Positions 18,966-26,999 of a DNA stretch of 64,000 nt are shown piece after piece; position 1 is the stretch's first letter; the number at the start of each line of letters is the position of its first letter. The notes beneath the pieces were generated by a model. The model had not been told where the DNA came from. It saw nothing but the letters and a program-made list of their open reading frames with translations, and did no database searches. The DNA lies in assembly GCA_963738325.1 (NCBI GenBank), contig CAVTWD010000013.1, positions 338,386-402,385 on the forward strand, given 5' to 3'. Both the position numbers and the translations under genes were made by a program. This DNA comes from CAVTWD01 sp963738325 (lineage in GTDB: Bacteria > Actinomycetota > Acidimicrobiia > Acidimicrobiales > Ilumatobacteraceae).

Positions 18966-19188
18966 CATCGCGTTCGCCGACCAGCTGCTCCACGGTTGGG
19001 ACGTCGCCAAGGCCACGCGTCAGGACGCGACGATGCCGGCCGGGCTTGCCGAGGGCGCGTACGAGATGATCCACGGCCGCTTCACCGACGAGCAGCGCAA
19101 GGGCGTGTTCAAGCCGGAGGTTCCGCTCGGTGCCGACGCCTCCCCGCAGGAGCGGCTGCTCGCCTACACGGGTCGCAACCCGAGCTGA
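18961..19188 (+). pseudogene. C-terminal fragment of TIGR03086/maleylpyruvate-isomerase-like protein
   Basis: The last 75 codons before TGA 19186-19188 read GIAFADQLLHGWDVAKATRQ, then YEMIHGRFTDEQRKGVFKPE and ASPQERLLAYTGRNPS, the usual ending of TIGR03086 proteins, actinobacterial DinB-fold metal-binding proteins thought to use mycothiol-type chemistry. The N-terminal two thirds are missing: left of about 18961 the DNA encodes the permease on the opposite strand. The sharp change points to a deletion or inversion junction. Confidence 0.65.
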
Positions 19189-19254
19189 CTCACGCCGTGG
19201 ACATCTTCGCCCCGACACCTGAGCCCCGGCACCGACCGCCTCACGGTGGCGCGG

Positions 19255-19692
19255 TCACAGGTGCACGAGCTCGATACCGCCCCAGTGCTCGCGGAGGTAC
19301 TCCCCGACGAGTCGACGATGGCAGTGGTCAGGGCTGCGCTCGCTGCACAGTAGGACCGGCACACCGTTGAGGAGGTCCTCGCCAACCCGTTCCTCGATCC
19401 GCCGCTCGGCCATGAGCTCTAGGAAGGCGCGCTCGTAGGTGCTCCAGGTCCCTCGCCGCCTCTTGTAGTCGTCGAACAGCTCCCGGGTCGGCGTGAGGAG
19501 CGGCTCGTGGACATATGCCGCGCCACACAGCCGAGCAAGGAAGTAGCGGAGGTCGTCTCGCTTGGTGAACCCGGCGAGCTGGGACGTGTTGTTCAGCCGT
19601 ACATCCACGAGCCGGGTGACGCCGACGCTGTTCAAGGTGTCGAAGAAGTCTTCGGCGGTGCGCGTCGTGAAGCCGATCGTGAAGATCTCCAC
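19255..19692 (-). CDS. DUF488 family protein
   Basis: Compact protein of 145 residues starting MEIFTIGFTTRTAEDFFDTL, followed by RLVDVRLNNTSQLAGFTKRD and ending with the family signature LLCSERSPDHCHRRLVGEYL. The conserved Cys and His residues of that motif are present. The biochemical role of DUF488 is unknown; the fold is related to nucleoside-acting enzymes and its neighbours vary. Start and length are normal. It ends close to the TIGR03086 fragment and lies upstream on the same strand as the permease fragment. Confidence 0.85.
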   Translation of the reverse strand: MEIFTIGFTTRTAEDFFDTLNSVGVTRLVDVRLNNTSQLAGFTKRDDLRYFLARLCGAAYVHEPLLTPTRELFDDYKRRRGTWSTYERAFLELMAERRIEERVGEDLLNGVPVLLCSERSPDHCHRRLVGEYLREHWGGIELVHL

Positions 19693-19723
19693 GGGCGCAT
19701 CCTCGCCTCCGAACCGTTCGAGA

Positions 19724-21336
19724 TCAGGTGGTTCGAAGGGCGCGGCGCATGATCTTGCCCGTCGTGGTCTTTGGCAAGTCGTCCAGGAACACGATCTCGC
19801 GTGGCATCTCGTGGGCGGCGAGACGCGTGCGGACGTGCGACCGCAACTCGTCGGCGAGCGGCGTCGCCCGGTTCGAAGCCGGCCCGAGCACGACGAACGC
19901 CTTGGGCACCTCGCCCCGGCGCTCGTCCGGCACGCCGATCACCGCCGACATGGCAACCGCCTCGTGGCTGCCGAGACAGCTCTCGATCTCGCCCGGGCCG
20001 ATCCGGTAGCCGGCGGAGTTGATGACGTCGTCCTTGCGCGACATGAACCAGACGTAGCCGTCCTCGTCTTGCATGGCCAGGTCGCCGGTGAGCAGCCAGT
20101 CGTCGTGGAACTTCTCTTTCGTCGCCGTCGGGTTGCGCCAGTACTCGATCATCGTGTTCAGGTGATGGCGATCGATGGCGAGCTCACCGGTGGTGCCGAT
20201 CACGGGCTTCCCGTCGTCGTCCAGCACGGCGACGAGGGTGCCCGGCAGCGCCCGCCCGAGTGCTCCCGGCTTCACCGGGTACACCGATGCGCAGTTGCCG
20301 ATGCAGGCATTCAACTCGGTCTGGCCGAAGCCTTCGTTCACGATGCAATCGAAGAAGAACTCGGACCATCCGAGCAGATCGGCGCCGACGGCTTCGCCAC
20401 CCGACACCACGACCCGCATCGACAACCCCTCGCCTGACAGGCCGCTCGCCCGGATCACCCGCAGCGCCGTGGCCGGCAACAGCGTGAGGGTGACCTTGAA
20501 CTCCCGCATGAGCCAGACCGCGCGATCGGCGTTGAACACGGGGTCGAGGTCGACGACAACGGGGAGGCCGAACCACCACGCCGGGAACGAGGATGTCCAT
20601 GATCCCCGCGATCCAGGCCCAGTCGGCGGGCGACCACAGCACGTCGTCGGGCTCCGGGTAGAAGTCGTACAACGTCTCGAACGCGGTGATGTGGCCGAAG
20701 ACGAAGCGGTGGGCATGCAGGGCGCCTTTGGGGTCGCCGGTCGTGCCCGACGTGTAGATGAGCAGGCAGGGGTCCTCCGGCGCGGTCATCACCGGGGTGA
20801 ACGCGGCGGATGCCGTCGAGATCGCGTCCTCGAACGACTGCCCGCCGCCTGCCGAGCCACCGATGACGAGGACGCGCACGTCGCGCTCGAGCGAGGGCCT
20901 CGCGCACCTTCGGCCAGTTGGCGGCCGACGTGATCACCGCCTTCGCCTCGCCGTTGCCGAGTCGAAAGGCGAGGGCGTCGGGGCCGAAGAGGGAGGACAG
21001 CGGCAGCACCACGGCTCCCATGCGCCAGATGGCGGCGTAGGCCACCGCCGTCTCGAACGAGGCCGGGTTGACGACGCCCACCACGTCACCGACGCCGATG
21101 CCAAGCTCCCGGAGCGCGTTGGAGAGCCGGTTGGCGTGGTCCTTGACCTCGCCGAAGGTATGGGTCGTGTGCGTCTCGTCCTTGGACACCACGGTGAGGG
21201 CGGTCGCGGCGGGATCCTGGTCGTCGACACAGGCGATGCCGAGGTTGAACGGTTCGGGGATCGGGAAGTTGCGGAAGTCCACCTCGGCCCACAGCTCGTC
21301 GTAGCTCGAGGCCCGACGCAGGAACGGTTCTCTCAT
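19724..21336 (-). pseudogene. Acyl-CoA synthetase (AMP-dependent ligase), two frameshifts
   Basis: ATG 21334-21336 (MREPFLRRASSYDELWAEVD) opens the N-terminal domain. After a slip near 20890 the AMP-binding P-loop appears as CLLIYTSGTTGDPKGALHAH. After a second, one extra G near 20587, the frame gives VNEGFGQTELNACIGNCASV, the hinge region DGYVWFMSRKDDVINSAGYR and the C-terminal lysine motif LPKTTTGKIMRRALR. Together about 535 residues, the normal size of a medium-chain or acetyl-CoA synthetase-like enzyme that forms an acyl-AMP and then acyl-CoA. All motifs are retained, so the breaks are probably not biological. Substrate unknown. Confidence 0.8.
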
Positions 21337-21587
21337 GGCAGGTCCCCCCAGTGGCCCGGACGCGCCCTGGCCGCGCGTTCGCAGGCTAGTCATGCGGTGT
21401 GGGCATCGCACCGCGCGTCGCGGGCACGGCGAAGGTGTCGGATCACGCACGCGCGCTCGACCACGGTCGGGGCGACCTCCTTGTCAGTCACCGGACGCAC
21501 GCAAGCCGCGGCCAGGGCCGATGAGTCTTTGCCTGGACCGACGTCTAGGTCGGCAAGGACCTGATGACGATGTCCGCAGGAGGAACC

Positions 21588-22430
21588 ATGTCGACGATGA
21601 CGACGAGGACGCTGAAGGTGCCAGGAGCGACGCTCTACCTCGAGGAGAAGGGCTCGGGTCCGGTGCTGCTGTGCATCCCCGGTGGACCGACCGATGCCGG
21701 GATGTTCTCCGATCTGGGGGGACGGTTAGCCGACCGCTACACGGTGGTCTCCTATGACCCGAGGGGGCACTCGCGCAGCCGACTCGACGGCGCGTCCGAG
21801 GACATCCCGGTCGCGGTGCACGCCGACGACGCGGCGGCATTGCTCGCCGCCGTAACGAAGGAGCCGGCGTTCGTCTATGGCAACAGCGGCGGCGGGACGA
21901 TCGGCCTGGAGCTTCTCACCCGGCAGCCGCAACTCGTCCGCAGGCTCGTCGCCCATGAGCCACCACTGATGGAGCTGTTGCCCGATGCCGAACGATTCCG
22001 GGCACTCTTCGACGGCATCGACGAGACGTACCGCACCGACGGCGTGTTCGCCGCGATGGCCAGATTCGGCGCCGTCGTGGAGGAGGGTGGACCGAAGTAC
22101 AGCGAGGAGATGCAGCAAGCCGACCCCGAGACGACCCCCCCGCCAGAGATGATGGAGCGAATGATGGGGAATTTCGACCTCTTCATCGCCCACGAGATCC
22201 AACCCATCGTCCGCTACGTGCCCGACATCGGCACGCTCAAGGGCTTGGCCACGAAGGTCGTCAGCGCGGCGGGTGAGACATCCGGCGAGCAGGCCGCGTG
22301 CCGGGCCGCGTACGCCCTCGCCGAGCGTGTCGGGGTTGCCGTAGCCCATCTTCCGGGAGCGCACGGCGGTTGGGGTTCCGACCCGCAGCAGTTCGCGGAT
22401 CGGTTGGCCGAGCTGTTCAATCGTGCCTGA
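21588..22430 (+). CDS. Alpha/beta hydrolase
   Basis: I chose ATG 21588 because an AGGAGGA ribosome-binding site lies seven bases before it; an earlier in-frame ATG at 21564 lacks one. The fold marks are LLCIPGGPTDAGMF (oxyanion region), VVSYDPRGHSRSRL, the nucleophile elbow FVYGNSGGGTIGLEL (GxSxG) and a C-terminal His in LPGAHGGWGSDP. The length of 280 residues is usual. Likely an esterase or related hydrolase. Upstream is a 250-bp divergent region with a small dyad (CCGAC at 21538, GTCGG at 21549) that may be regulatory. Confidence 0.85.
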   Translation: MSTMTTRTLKVPGATLYLEEKGSGPVLLCIPGGPTDAGMFSDLGGRLADRYTVVSYDPRGHSRSRLDGASEDIPVAVHADDAAALLAAVTKEPAFVYGNSGGGTIGLELLTRQPQLVRRLVAHEPPLMELLPDAERFRALFDGIDETYRTDGVFAAMARFGAVVEEGGPKYSEEMQQADPETTPPPEMMERMMGNFDLFIAHEIQPIVRYVPDIGTLKGLATKVVSAAGETSGEQAACRAAYALAERVGVAVAHLPGAHGGWGSDPQQFADRLAELFNRA

Positions 22431-22513
22431 GAGTCGGCGCGAGCGCGCTGGCCGTGCGAGGACCCATTCGCGTACGCGTCCGGATGAAGGCGTGGGCGAA
22501 CCGCCTCCGCCTT

Positions 22514-23089
22514 TCAACCGATGATGTCGTTTCGTCCGGTCGTTGCCTTCACCCAGGCATCGCGGCAGGCACGTCGGGATGCCTGGGTGAGGTGACGTTC
22601 GAGCAGCGGGAGGACGGTGCGCTCCTCGTGATCGAGGTGCCCTTGTAGCGCCCGGTCCAGATCGGCGACGACCTCCTTACGATCCCCGCCGCAGGCCAGC
22701 GCGCCGTCGACGGCGTCGATCGCACCGGTGAGAGCAGCGTGCTCCTCGACCATCCGATCGACTTCGTGCATCTCGGCTGAGGTGTGGAGGTGTCGGCACA
22801 GGCATCGCGGCAGGCACGTCGGGATGCCTCGCTGCGTACCGCGGCTGGAGCACTGTTGGGACAGGGCGGCAGACGGCTCCCGGGTGTCTTCCACCGCGAC
22901 GAGCCTGCCCACGCGTGCGATGTCACGTCGCAAGGCGTCGTGCATGGCGCGCATGAACCCGACATCGGTCTGACGGGTGTGATCGCGCGCCTGGCCGCGC
23001 CGGCGCCGCAGCATCGCCACGGCCACAGCCAGGGCGATCAGTGGAAGGACGAGACCGAAGGTGCGGAGTGGCTGTTTCTTGTGTGCCAT
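22514..23089 (-). CDS. Hemerythrin HHE-domain protein with N-terminal membrane anchor
   Basis: ATG 23087-23089 gives MAHKKQPLRTFGLVLPLIAL, a short basic start and one hydrophobic segment, then a four-helix HHE domain: FMRAMHDALRRDIARVGRL, HTSAEMHEVDRMVEEHAALT and HLDHEERTVLPLLERHLTQA. Iron ligands of the H-HxxxE-H-HxxxxD pattern seem partly kept. The segment between the first and second helices (QQCSSRGTQRGIPTCLP) is unlike the family and is encoded by a copy of a 31-bp repeat that also occurs at the 3' end. This suggests a local duplication has altered the protein. Likely an oxygen- or NO-responsive di-iron protein, but function is uncertain. Confidence 0.65.
   Translation of the reverse strand: MAHKKQPLRTFGLVLPLIALAVAVAMLRRRRGQARDHTRQTDVGFMRAMHDALRRDIARVGRLVAVEDTREPSAALSQQCSSRGTQRGIPTCLPRCLCRHLHTSAEMHEVDRMVEEHAALTGAIDAVDGALACGGDRKEVVADLDRALQGHLDHEERTVLPLLERHLTQASRRACRDAWVKATTGRNDIIG
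22551..22588. repeat. Palindromic repeat copy 1 in hemerythrin gene
   Basis: ACCCAGGCATC at 22551-22561 and its exact reverse complement GATGCCTGGGT at 22578-22588 bracket a 16-base loop. The inner 31 bp (22554-22584) recur at 22799-22829. It can fold into an 11-bp hairpin. Confidence 0.75.
22799..22829. repeat. Palindromic repeat copy 2 in hemerythrin gene
   Basis: Exact 31-bp direct copy of 22554-22584, keeping AGGCATC and GATGCCT as a 7-bp inverted pair. It lies in the conserved helix region of the hemerythrin gene in a different codon phase (offset 245 bp). Confidence 0.75.
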
Positions 23090-23366
23090 CAGTGGTCCTT
23101 TCACGGTTCCTGCCGTGCATCCCCACCGAGTCGCCGCCAACCACAGGTCGGCCGGGCTCGCGTGAATCGGCTGAGGTGGATCAGAGTTCCACGCGCGTGC
23201 CAACCACGAACATGAGCGGCCCACCCCCAGACGCCGGGGCGAGCATGCACCATGGGGTCCACCGCCTCGCTCCACAACACCCGGTTACAGCTCGACCGTG
23301 GCGAACCCACAGACGTAGGCGAGGAGTCCCGTGGCGTAAGCCAACTCCTCGCGTGGCGACATGCTG

Positions 23367-24677
23367 TCAGTAGTCACCGGCGAGGTCGCGACGGTGTTGT
23401 TCGCTCGACACCGCGGCGTGGTTGAGGATGTTCCGGGCCATCGACGACTCATGCGCAGCGGCACGGGTCGCGTAGACATGAGCGCGGACCTCGTGCACTG
23501 CGGCCGAGTTCGGCTCGGCCAGCACTGCGAACTCCACCAGGTGAGAGGCAAGAGCCAGGTCCCGCCCCTCTCCTGCGCCGGCCAACTCACGGGCCCGGTC
23601 GAGCACCCGGTCGACGCCCCCCGCCAGGCCCACCCACTCCCGGGCCTGCAACGCGCGGGGTGCCGGCAGCAGGTTGTCGGGCTCGCCGTCGTGCCATCCG
23701 CCGTAGAGACGCCAGATGTTGCGCACCACGAACTGCGGATGGTCGTAGACCGCCCGCAGGTACGGCTTGCCTCGCAAATGAGAAGGGACCTCCACCTCGT
23801 GCAGGACCCGGTCCAGCGGCGCCCCTCGGTTCATCAAGGCGAGCGTCTGCGTCTCGAGCGACTCCAGCAACTCGGCTGTGTCCAACAGCGCCACCTGCAC
23901 GCGGTCACGGCCGAAGATCGGTACGCCGTGGCCGCAGAGCATCGTCTCCGCCCCGAGCGCCGCCATCTCACGCAGTGCCGCCGCCCATTCCCCGGCGAAG
24001 CGCTGCACCTTCTGCGGGTTGCCGGCGTTCGGGAGGGCCCAGATGAACAGATCGCCGGGGTGGAGGATCCGCCGCTCGGGCACCCACGTCCACGTCGCGT
24101 CATCCGTCTCGCCCCGAGCGTGATGCAGGGCGAAGGCAAGCTCGCCCTGCACGAACGTCAACCGCTCGGCGAAGGTGACGTCGGGATCGCGAAACTGCCC
24201 GGGGAACGTCCACGCCTCGATCGGGATGCCGAACTGGCGTTGGTTGATCGCGGTGTTCCATCCCACCGTGCGCTCGTACCGACGGAAGTTGGCCGGCAGA
24301 GCCTCGTGTCCGTACACCTGGGGCACCGGCCACTTCTGTTGGCGAGCCTCCGTGTCGAAGCGCGTCGTGCCGAAGACGTGGTCGATGTGATGATGGGAGT
24401 ACACCGCCGCCGCCACCCGGACCCGCGGCCGCCACCGCTCGACCTCGTCGAAAACATGGTCCACATCAAAGGGCCCTCCGGTGTCGAGCATGACGAGTCC
24501 GTCGCCGGTGTCGAGCACGTTCACCGACGCGATGCTCTTCAACACCAGTAGGCCGTCGTCGATCTCCTCTCCGGCGCGGTGCAGAAGTGGTCGCACCGGA
24601 TGGTGCTCGTGCACGAGGTCGCCCTCACCGTTCCAGTGCCGCTCGGCGAGTTCGCGGATCGTCTCAGCCATCGGCAT
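23367..24677 (-). CDS. MBL-fold hydrolase, alkylsulfatase-like
   Basis: Intact 436-residue protein. The metallo-beta-lactamase motif is VYSHHHIDHVFG (HxHxDH), with later ligands in LHHARGETDDATWTWVPERR and LHPGDLFIWALPN and GAETMLCGHGVPI. The C-terminal half (VLHEVEVPSHLRGKPYLRAV, then VRNIWRLYGGWHDGEPDNLL) matches the dimerisation domain of SdsA-type alkylsulfatases. Such enzymes hydrolyse alkyl sulfates or related esters with two zinc ions. No signal peptide is evident, so it should be cytoplasmic. Two ATGs (24677 and 24671) are possible starts. The next gene upstream is an LLM flavin oxidoreductase about 110 bp away. Confidence 0.85.
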   Translation of the reverse strand: MPMAETIRELAERHWNGEGDLVHEHHPVRPLLHRAGEEIDDGLLVLKSIASVNVLDTGDGLVMLDTGGPFDVDHVFDEVERWRPRVRVAAAVYSHHHIDHVFGTTRFDTEARQQKWPVPQVYGHEALPANFRRYERTVGWNTAINQRQFGIPIEAWTFPGQFRDPDVTFAERLTFVQGELAFALHHARGETDDATWTWVPERRILHPGDLFIWALPNAGNPQKVQRFAGEWAAALREMAALGAETMLCGHGVPIFGRDRVQVALLDTAELLESLETQTLALMNRGAPLDRVLHEVEVPSHLRGKPYLRAVYDHPQFVVRNIWRLYGGWHDGEPDNLLPAPRALQAREWVGLAGGVDRVLDRARELAGAGEGRDLALASHLVEFAVLAEPNSAAVHEVRAHVYATRAAAHESSMARNILNHAAVSSEQHRRDLAGDY

Positions 24678-24788
24678 CCCTCCGCTTGCTCACGGTGGCC
24701 CAGGCTTGGCGCTTCTCCACCCGGTCGACCTGCACGTGCAGGTCGCTCACCACGGCAGTCCTCACTCGACGGTGAGGGTGCCGTTCGC

Positions 24789-25814
24789 TCATCCCACCAT
24801 CTCCGCGATTCGCTCCAGCAGTGGCGGCGGCCCCTGGACGAGCATCGTGGTGAGGCACGTCTCCTTCCACCTCGGGAGCTCCTCGGCGACTTTGGCCAGC
24901 GGTCCGATCAAGGCCACGTCCTCGACCATCTCCGTGGGCACCGCGGCGACCGCCGCCTTCCTGTCACCGCCGAGATAGTGGTCCTGGATGACCTCGCACT
25001 CGGCCTCCCACCCCATGCGCGCGAAGACGTCGAGGTGGAAGTTGCGGCCCTTGGCGCCCATGCCGCCGATGTAGAGGGCGAGCATCGGGCGCATGAAGTC
25101 GGCGCACGACTCCGCGTCGTCGCCGATGATCACCGGGACGCCGGCTACCACCTCGAACTCCCCCGTCGCCGGCGGTTCAGTCCGGCGAGCCATGCCCTCT
25201 GACAGCGCCGCCCGGTAGAACGAGTCGCTCTTCGGAGAGAAGAAGAGGGGCAACCAGCCATCGCCGATCTCGGCGGCCAGCGCGACGTTCTTCGGGCCTT
25301 CGGCGGCGAGCAGGATCGGTATCCGTGGCCGCAGCGGGTGCACCGTCGAACGCAGCGGTTTGCCGAGGCCCGACCCGCCACGCGCCGGCAACGAGAAGAA
25401 GTCGCCGTGGAACTCGACGGGTTCCTCCCGGGCGACGATGCGCCGGATGATGTCGACGTACTCGCGGGTGCGAGCCAGTGGCCGCTCGTAGGGCTGCCCG
25501 TACCAGCCCTCCACCACCTGTGGCCCTGACGCACCGAGGCCGAGCAAGAACCGACCCCCCGACAGGTGGTCCATGGTGATGGCAGCCATCGCGGTCGCCG
25601 CAGGCGTCCTCGCCGCCATCTGCATGATGGCCGTGCCCAGGCGCAGCCTCTCGGTACGCGCCCCCCACCACGCGAGCGGAGTCAACGCGTCCGACCCGTA
25701 CGCCTCCGCGGTCCACACGGAGTCGAACCCGAGACGCTCCGCCGCCGCCGACTGCTCCGGCACGCCGGCGGGCGGACCCGCTGACCAGTACCCGGTGCTG
25801 ATTCCCAGCTTCAC
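24789..25814 (-). CDS. LLM class F420-dependent oxidoreductase
   Basis: TIM-barrel luciferase-like protein of 341 residues: MKLGISTGYWSAGPPAGVPE, ERLGFDSVWTAEAYGSDAL, RLRLGTAIMQMAARTPAATA, then MDHLSGGRFLLGLGASGPQV and a late VAGVPVIIGDDAESCADFMR. The TIM-barrel order and ASGPQV loop suit the F420-using branch common in actinobacteria, which performs two-electron reductions or dehydrogenations of coenzyme A esters or alcohols. The substrate is unknown. The frame is intact and it is the first gene of a minus-strand run towards the MBL hydrolase. Confidence 0.88.
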   Translation of the reverse strand: MKLGISTGYWSAGPPAGVPEQSAAAERLGFDSVWTAEAYGSDALTPLAWWGARTERLRLGTAIMQMAARTPAATAMAAITMDHLSGGRFLLGLGASGPQVVEGWYGQPYERPLARTREYVDIIRRIVAREEPVEFHGDFFSLPARGGSGLGKPLRSTVHPLRPRIPILLAAEGPKNVALAAEIGDGWLPLFFSPKSDSFYRAALSEGMARRTEPPATGEFEVVAGVPVIIGDDAESCADFMRPMLALYIGGMGAKGRNFHLDVFARMGWEAECEVIQDHYLGGDRKAAVAAVPTEMVEDVALIGPLAKVAEELPRWKETCLTTMLVQGPPPLLERIAEMVG

Positions 25815-25974
25815 GACACCCTCCTCGCTCCTCGATGCCCGTCATAACACCGCCGCGCCTCGCTCCACGAACCCTCGACGCGGCCGAGGCCGTGTCGGCC
25901 CAGGGGACGCCACCCAAGTGGAGGAGGACGCAGAGGCACTCGTCGGTTCCCCCCTGTTTCGCGCGCCCGGGGGG

Positions 25975-26084
25975 CCGCCCGCCGCCACCAACTCCTCGTC
26001 GAAGGCGCGGTGGAGCAGTCGCCCCGTCATGCTCACCTCGGGCCCGATCGGTTCCTCCACCGTTTGCCGCCGATCGCGTCCCAT
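25975..26084 (-). pseudogene. N-terminal remnant of a MarR-type regulator
   Basis: From ATG 26082-26084 the frame gives GRLLHRAFDEELVAAGG, which resembles the first helix of MarR-family regulators (GRLL.RAFD..LAEAGG). The resemblance ends near 25975 and the following residues are Pro/Arg-rich. It is divergent from the SDR gene with a palindromic AT-rich operator between them, exactly where a MarR repressor gene would be expected. The match is short, so confidence is limited. Confidence 0.4.
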
Positions 26085-26111
26085 GCCGCTGTCTCTATCT
26101 TACGCTACGAC

Positions 26112-26144
26112 TTGACATCTAATAATTAGATCTCTAATCATAGT
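26112..26144 (+). promoter_or_regulatory. Promoter with overlapping palindromic operator upstream of SDR gene
   Basis: A perfect -35 hexamer TTGACA occurs at 26112-26117, with a weak -10-like TAATCA about 17 bp on. ATCTAATAATTAGAT (26117-26131) is a perfect 15-bp palindrome and overlaps ATTAGA-TC-TCTAAT (26125-26138). This is one of the most AT-rich stretches in the window. The dyads sit on the promoter between a MarR-like remnant and the SDR gene, fitting a repressor site. Confidence 0.65.
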
Positions 26145-26183
26145 CTGAGACCGATACCGGAAAGCCCATGACAGGAGATCTGT

Positions 26184-26999
26184 ATGACGAACACACGGTC
26201 TGACAACGCGGGCCGGGTCGCCCTCGTCGCCGGAGCCAGCCGCGGAATCGGCGCCGAGGTGGCCCGGGCGTTCGCCGCCGCCGGCTACGCCGTCATGCTC
26301 GGCGCCCGCGACGCCGACGCCCTGCAAGACGTCGTCGACGACATCATCTCCGCGGGTGGCCGGGCCCTCGGCGCGGCCACCGACGTCGGAGACGGAGCGT
26401 CGATGCGCACCCTCGTCGACCGCACCGTCGAGACGTTCGGTCGTCTCGACGCCGCATTCAACAACGCCACCGACGGGCCGCCGCCGGCACCGCTCGCGGA
26501 CATCGAACCGGCAGAGTTCGACGTGGGCGTCCGCACCAACGTCCGCGGCACGTTCCTCGGCCTGAAGTACGAGATCCCCGCCATGCTCGACAGCGGCGGC
26601 GGTGCCATCGTCAACATGGCCTCGGTCGCCGGGGTCCGGGCGACGACCAACCTCGCTGCCTACGTCGCCGGGAAGTCCGCGATCATCGGGCTCACCAAGG
26701 TTGCCGCCCTCGATTATGCGGACCGCGCCATCCGCGTCAACGTCGTCGCCCCAGGTCCGATCCTCACCCACCATCTCGAACGAGCCGGCGTCGAGGCCCA
26801 GCGGCTCGCCGGCCAGTCCGTGCCGATGGGCCGCGTCGGAACGACCGCCGAGGTCGCCGACGTCGTGCTGTGGCTGTGCTCGGAGCAGTCGTCGTTCGTC
26901 ACCGGCGCCACCGTGCCCGTCGACGGCGGTCAGCTGGCCGGCAACAAGCCCCCTCAGATGTACCGCCAAGGCATCGGGATGGCCCCGACCGCCGCCTGA
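26184..26999 (+). CDS. Short-chain dehydrogenase/reductase (classical SDR)
   Basis: Protein of 271 residues with cofactor motif VAGASRGIGAEVARAF, RLDAAFNNATDGPPPAPL at the NNAG position, catalytic Ser in IVNMASVAGVRATTN, YVAGKSAIIG (YxxxK) and the C-terminal VTGATVPVDGGQLAG. An ACAGGAGA sequence 7-14 bases before the ATG gives a good ribosome-binding site. Probably NAD(P)-dependent. It is driven by the palindromic promoter just upstream and followed after 37 bp by a DUF4440-type gene that is split by an insertion sequence, so the two formed an operon. Confidence 0.9.
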   Translation: MTNTRSDNAGRVALVAGASRGIGAEVARAFAAAGYAVMLGARDADALQDVVDDIISAGGRALGAATDVGDGASMRTLVDRTVETFGRLDAAFNNATDGPPPAPLADIEPAEFDVGVRTNVRGTFLGLKYEIPAMLDSGGGAIVNMASVAGVRATTNLAAYVAGKSAIIGLTKVAALDYADRAIRVNVVAPGPILTHHLERAGVEAQRLAGQSVPMGRVGTTAEVADVVLWLCSEQSSFVTGATVPVDGGQLAGNKPPQMYRQGIGMAPTAA

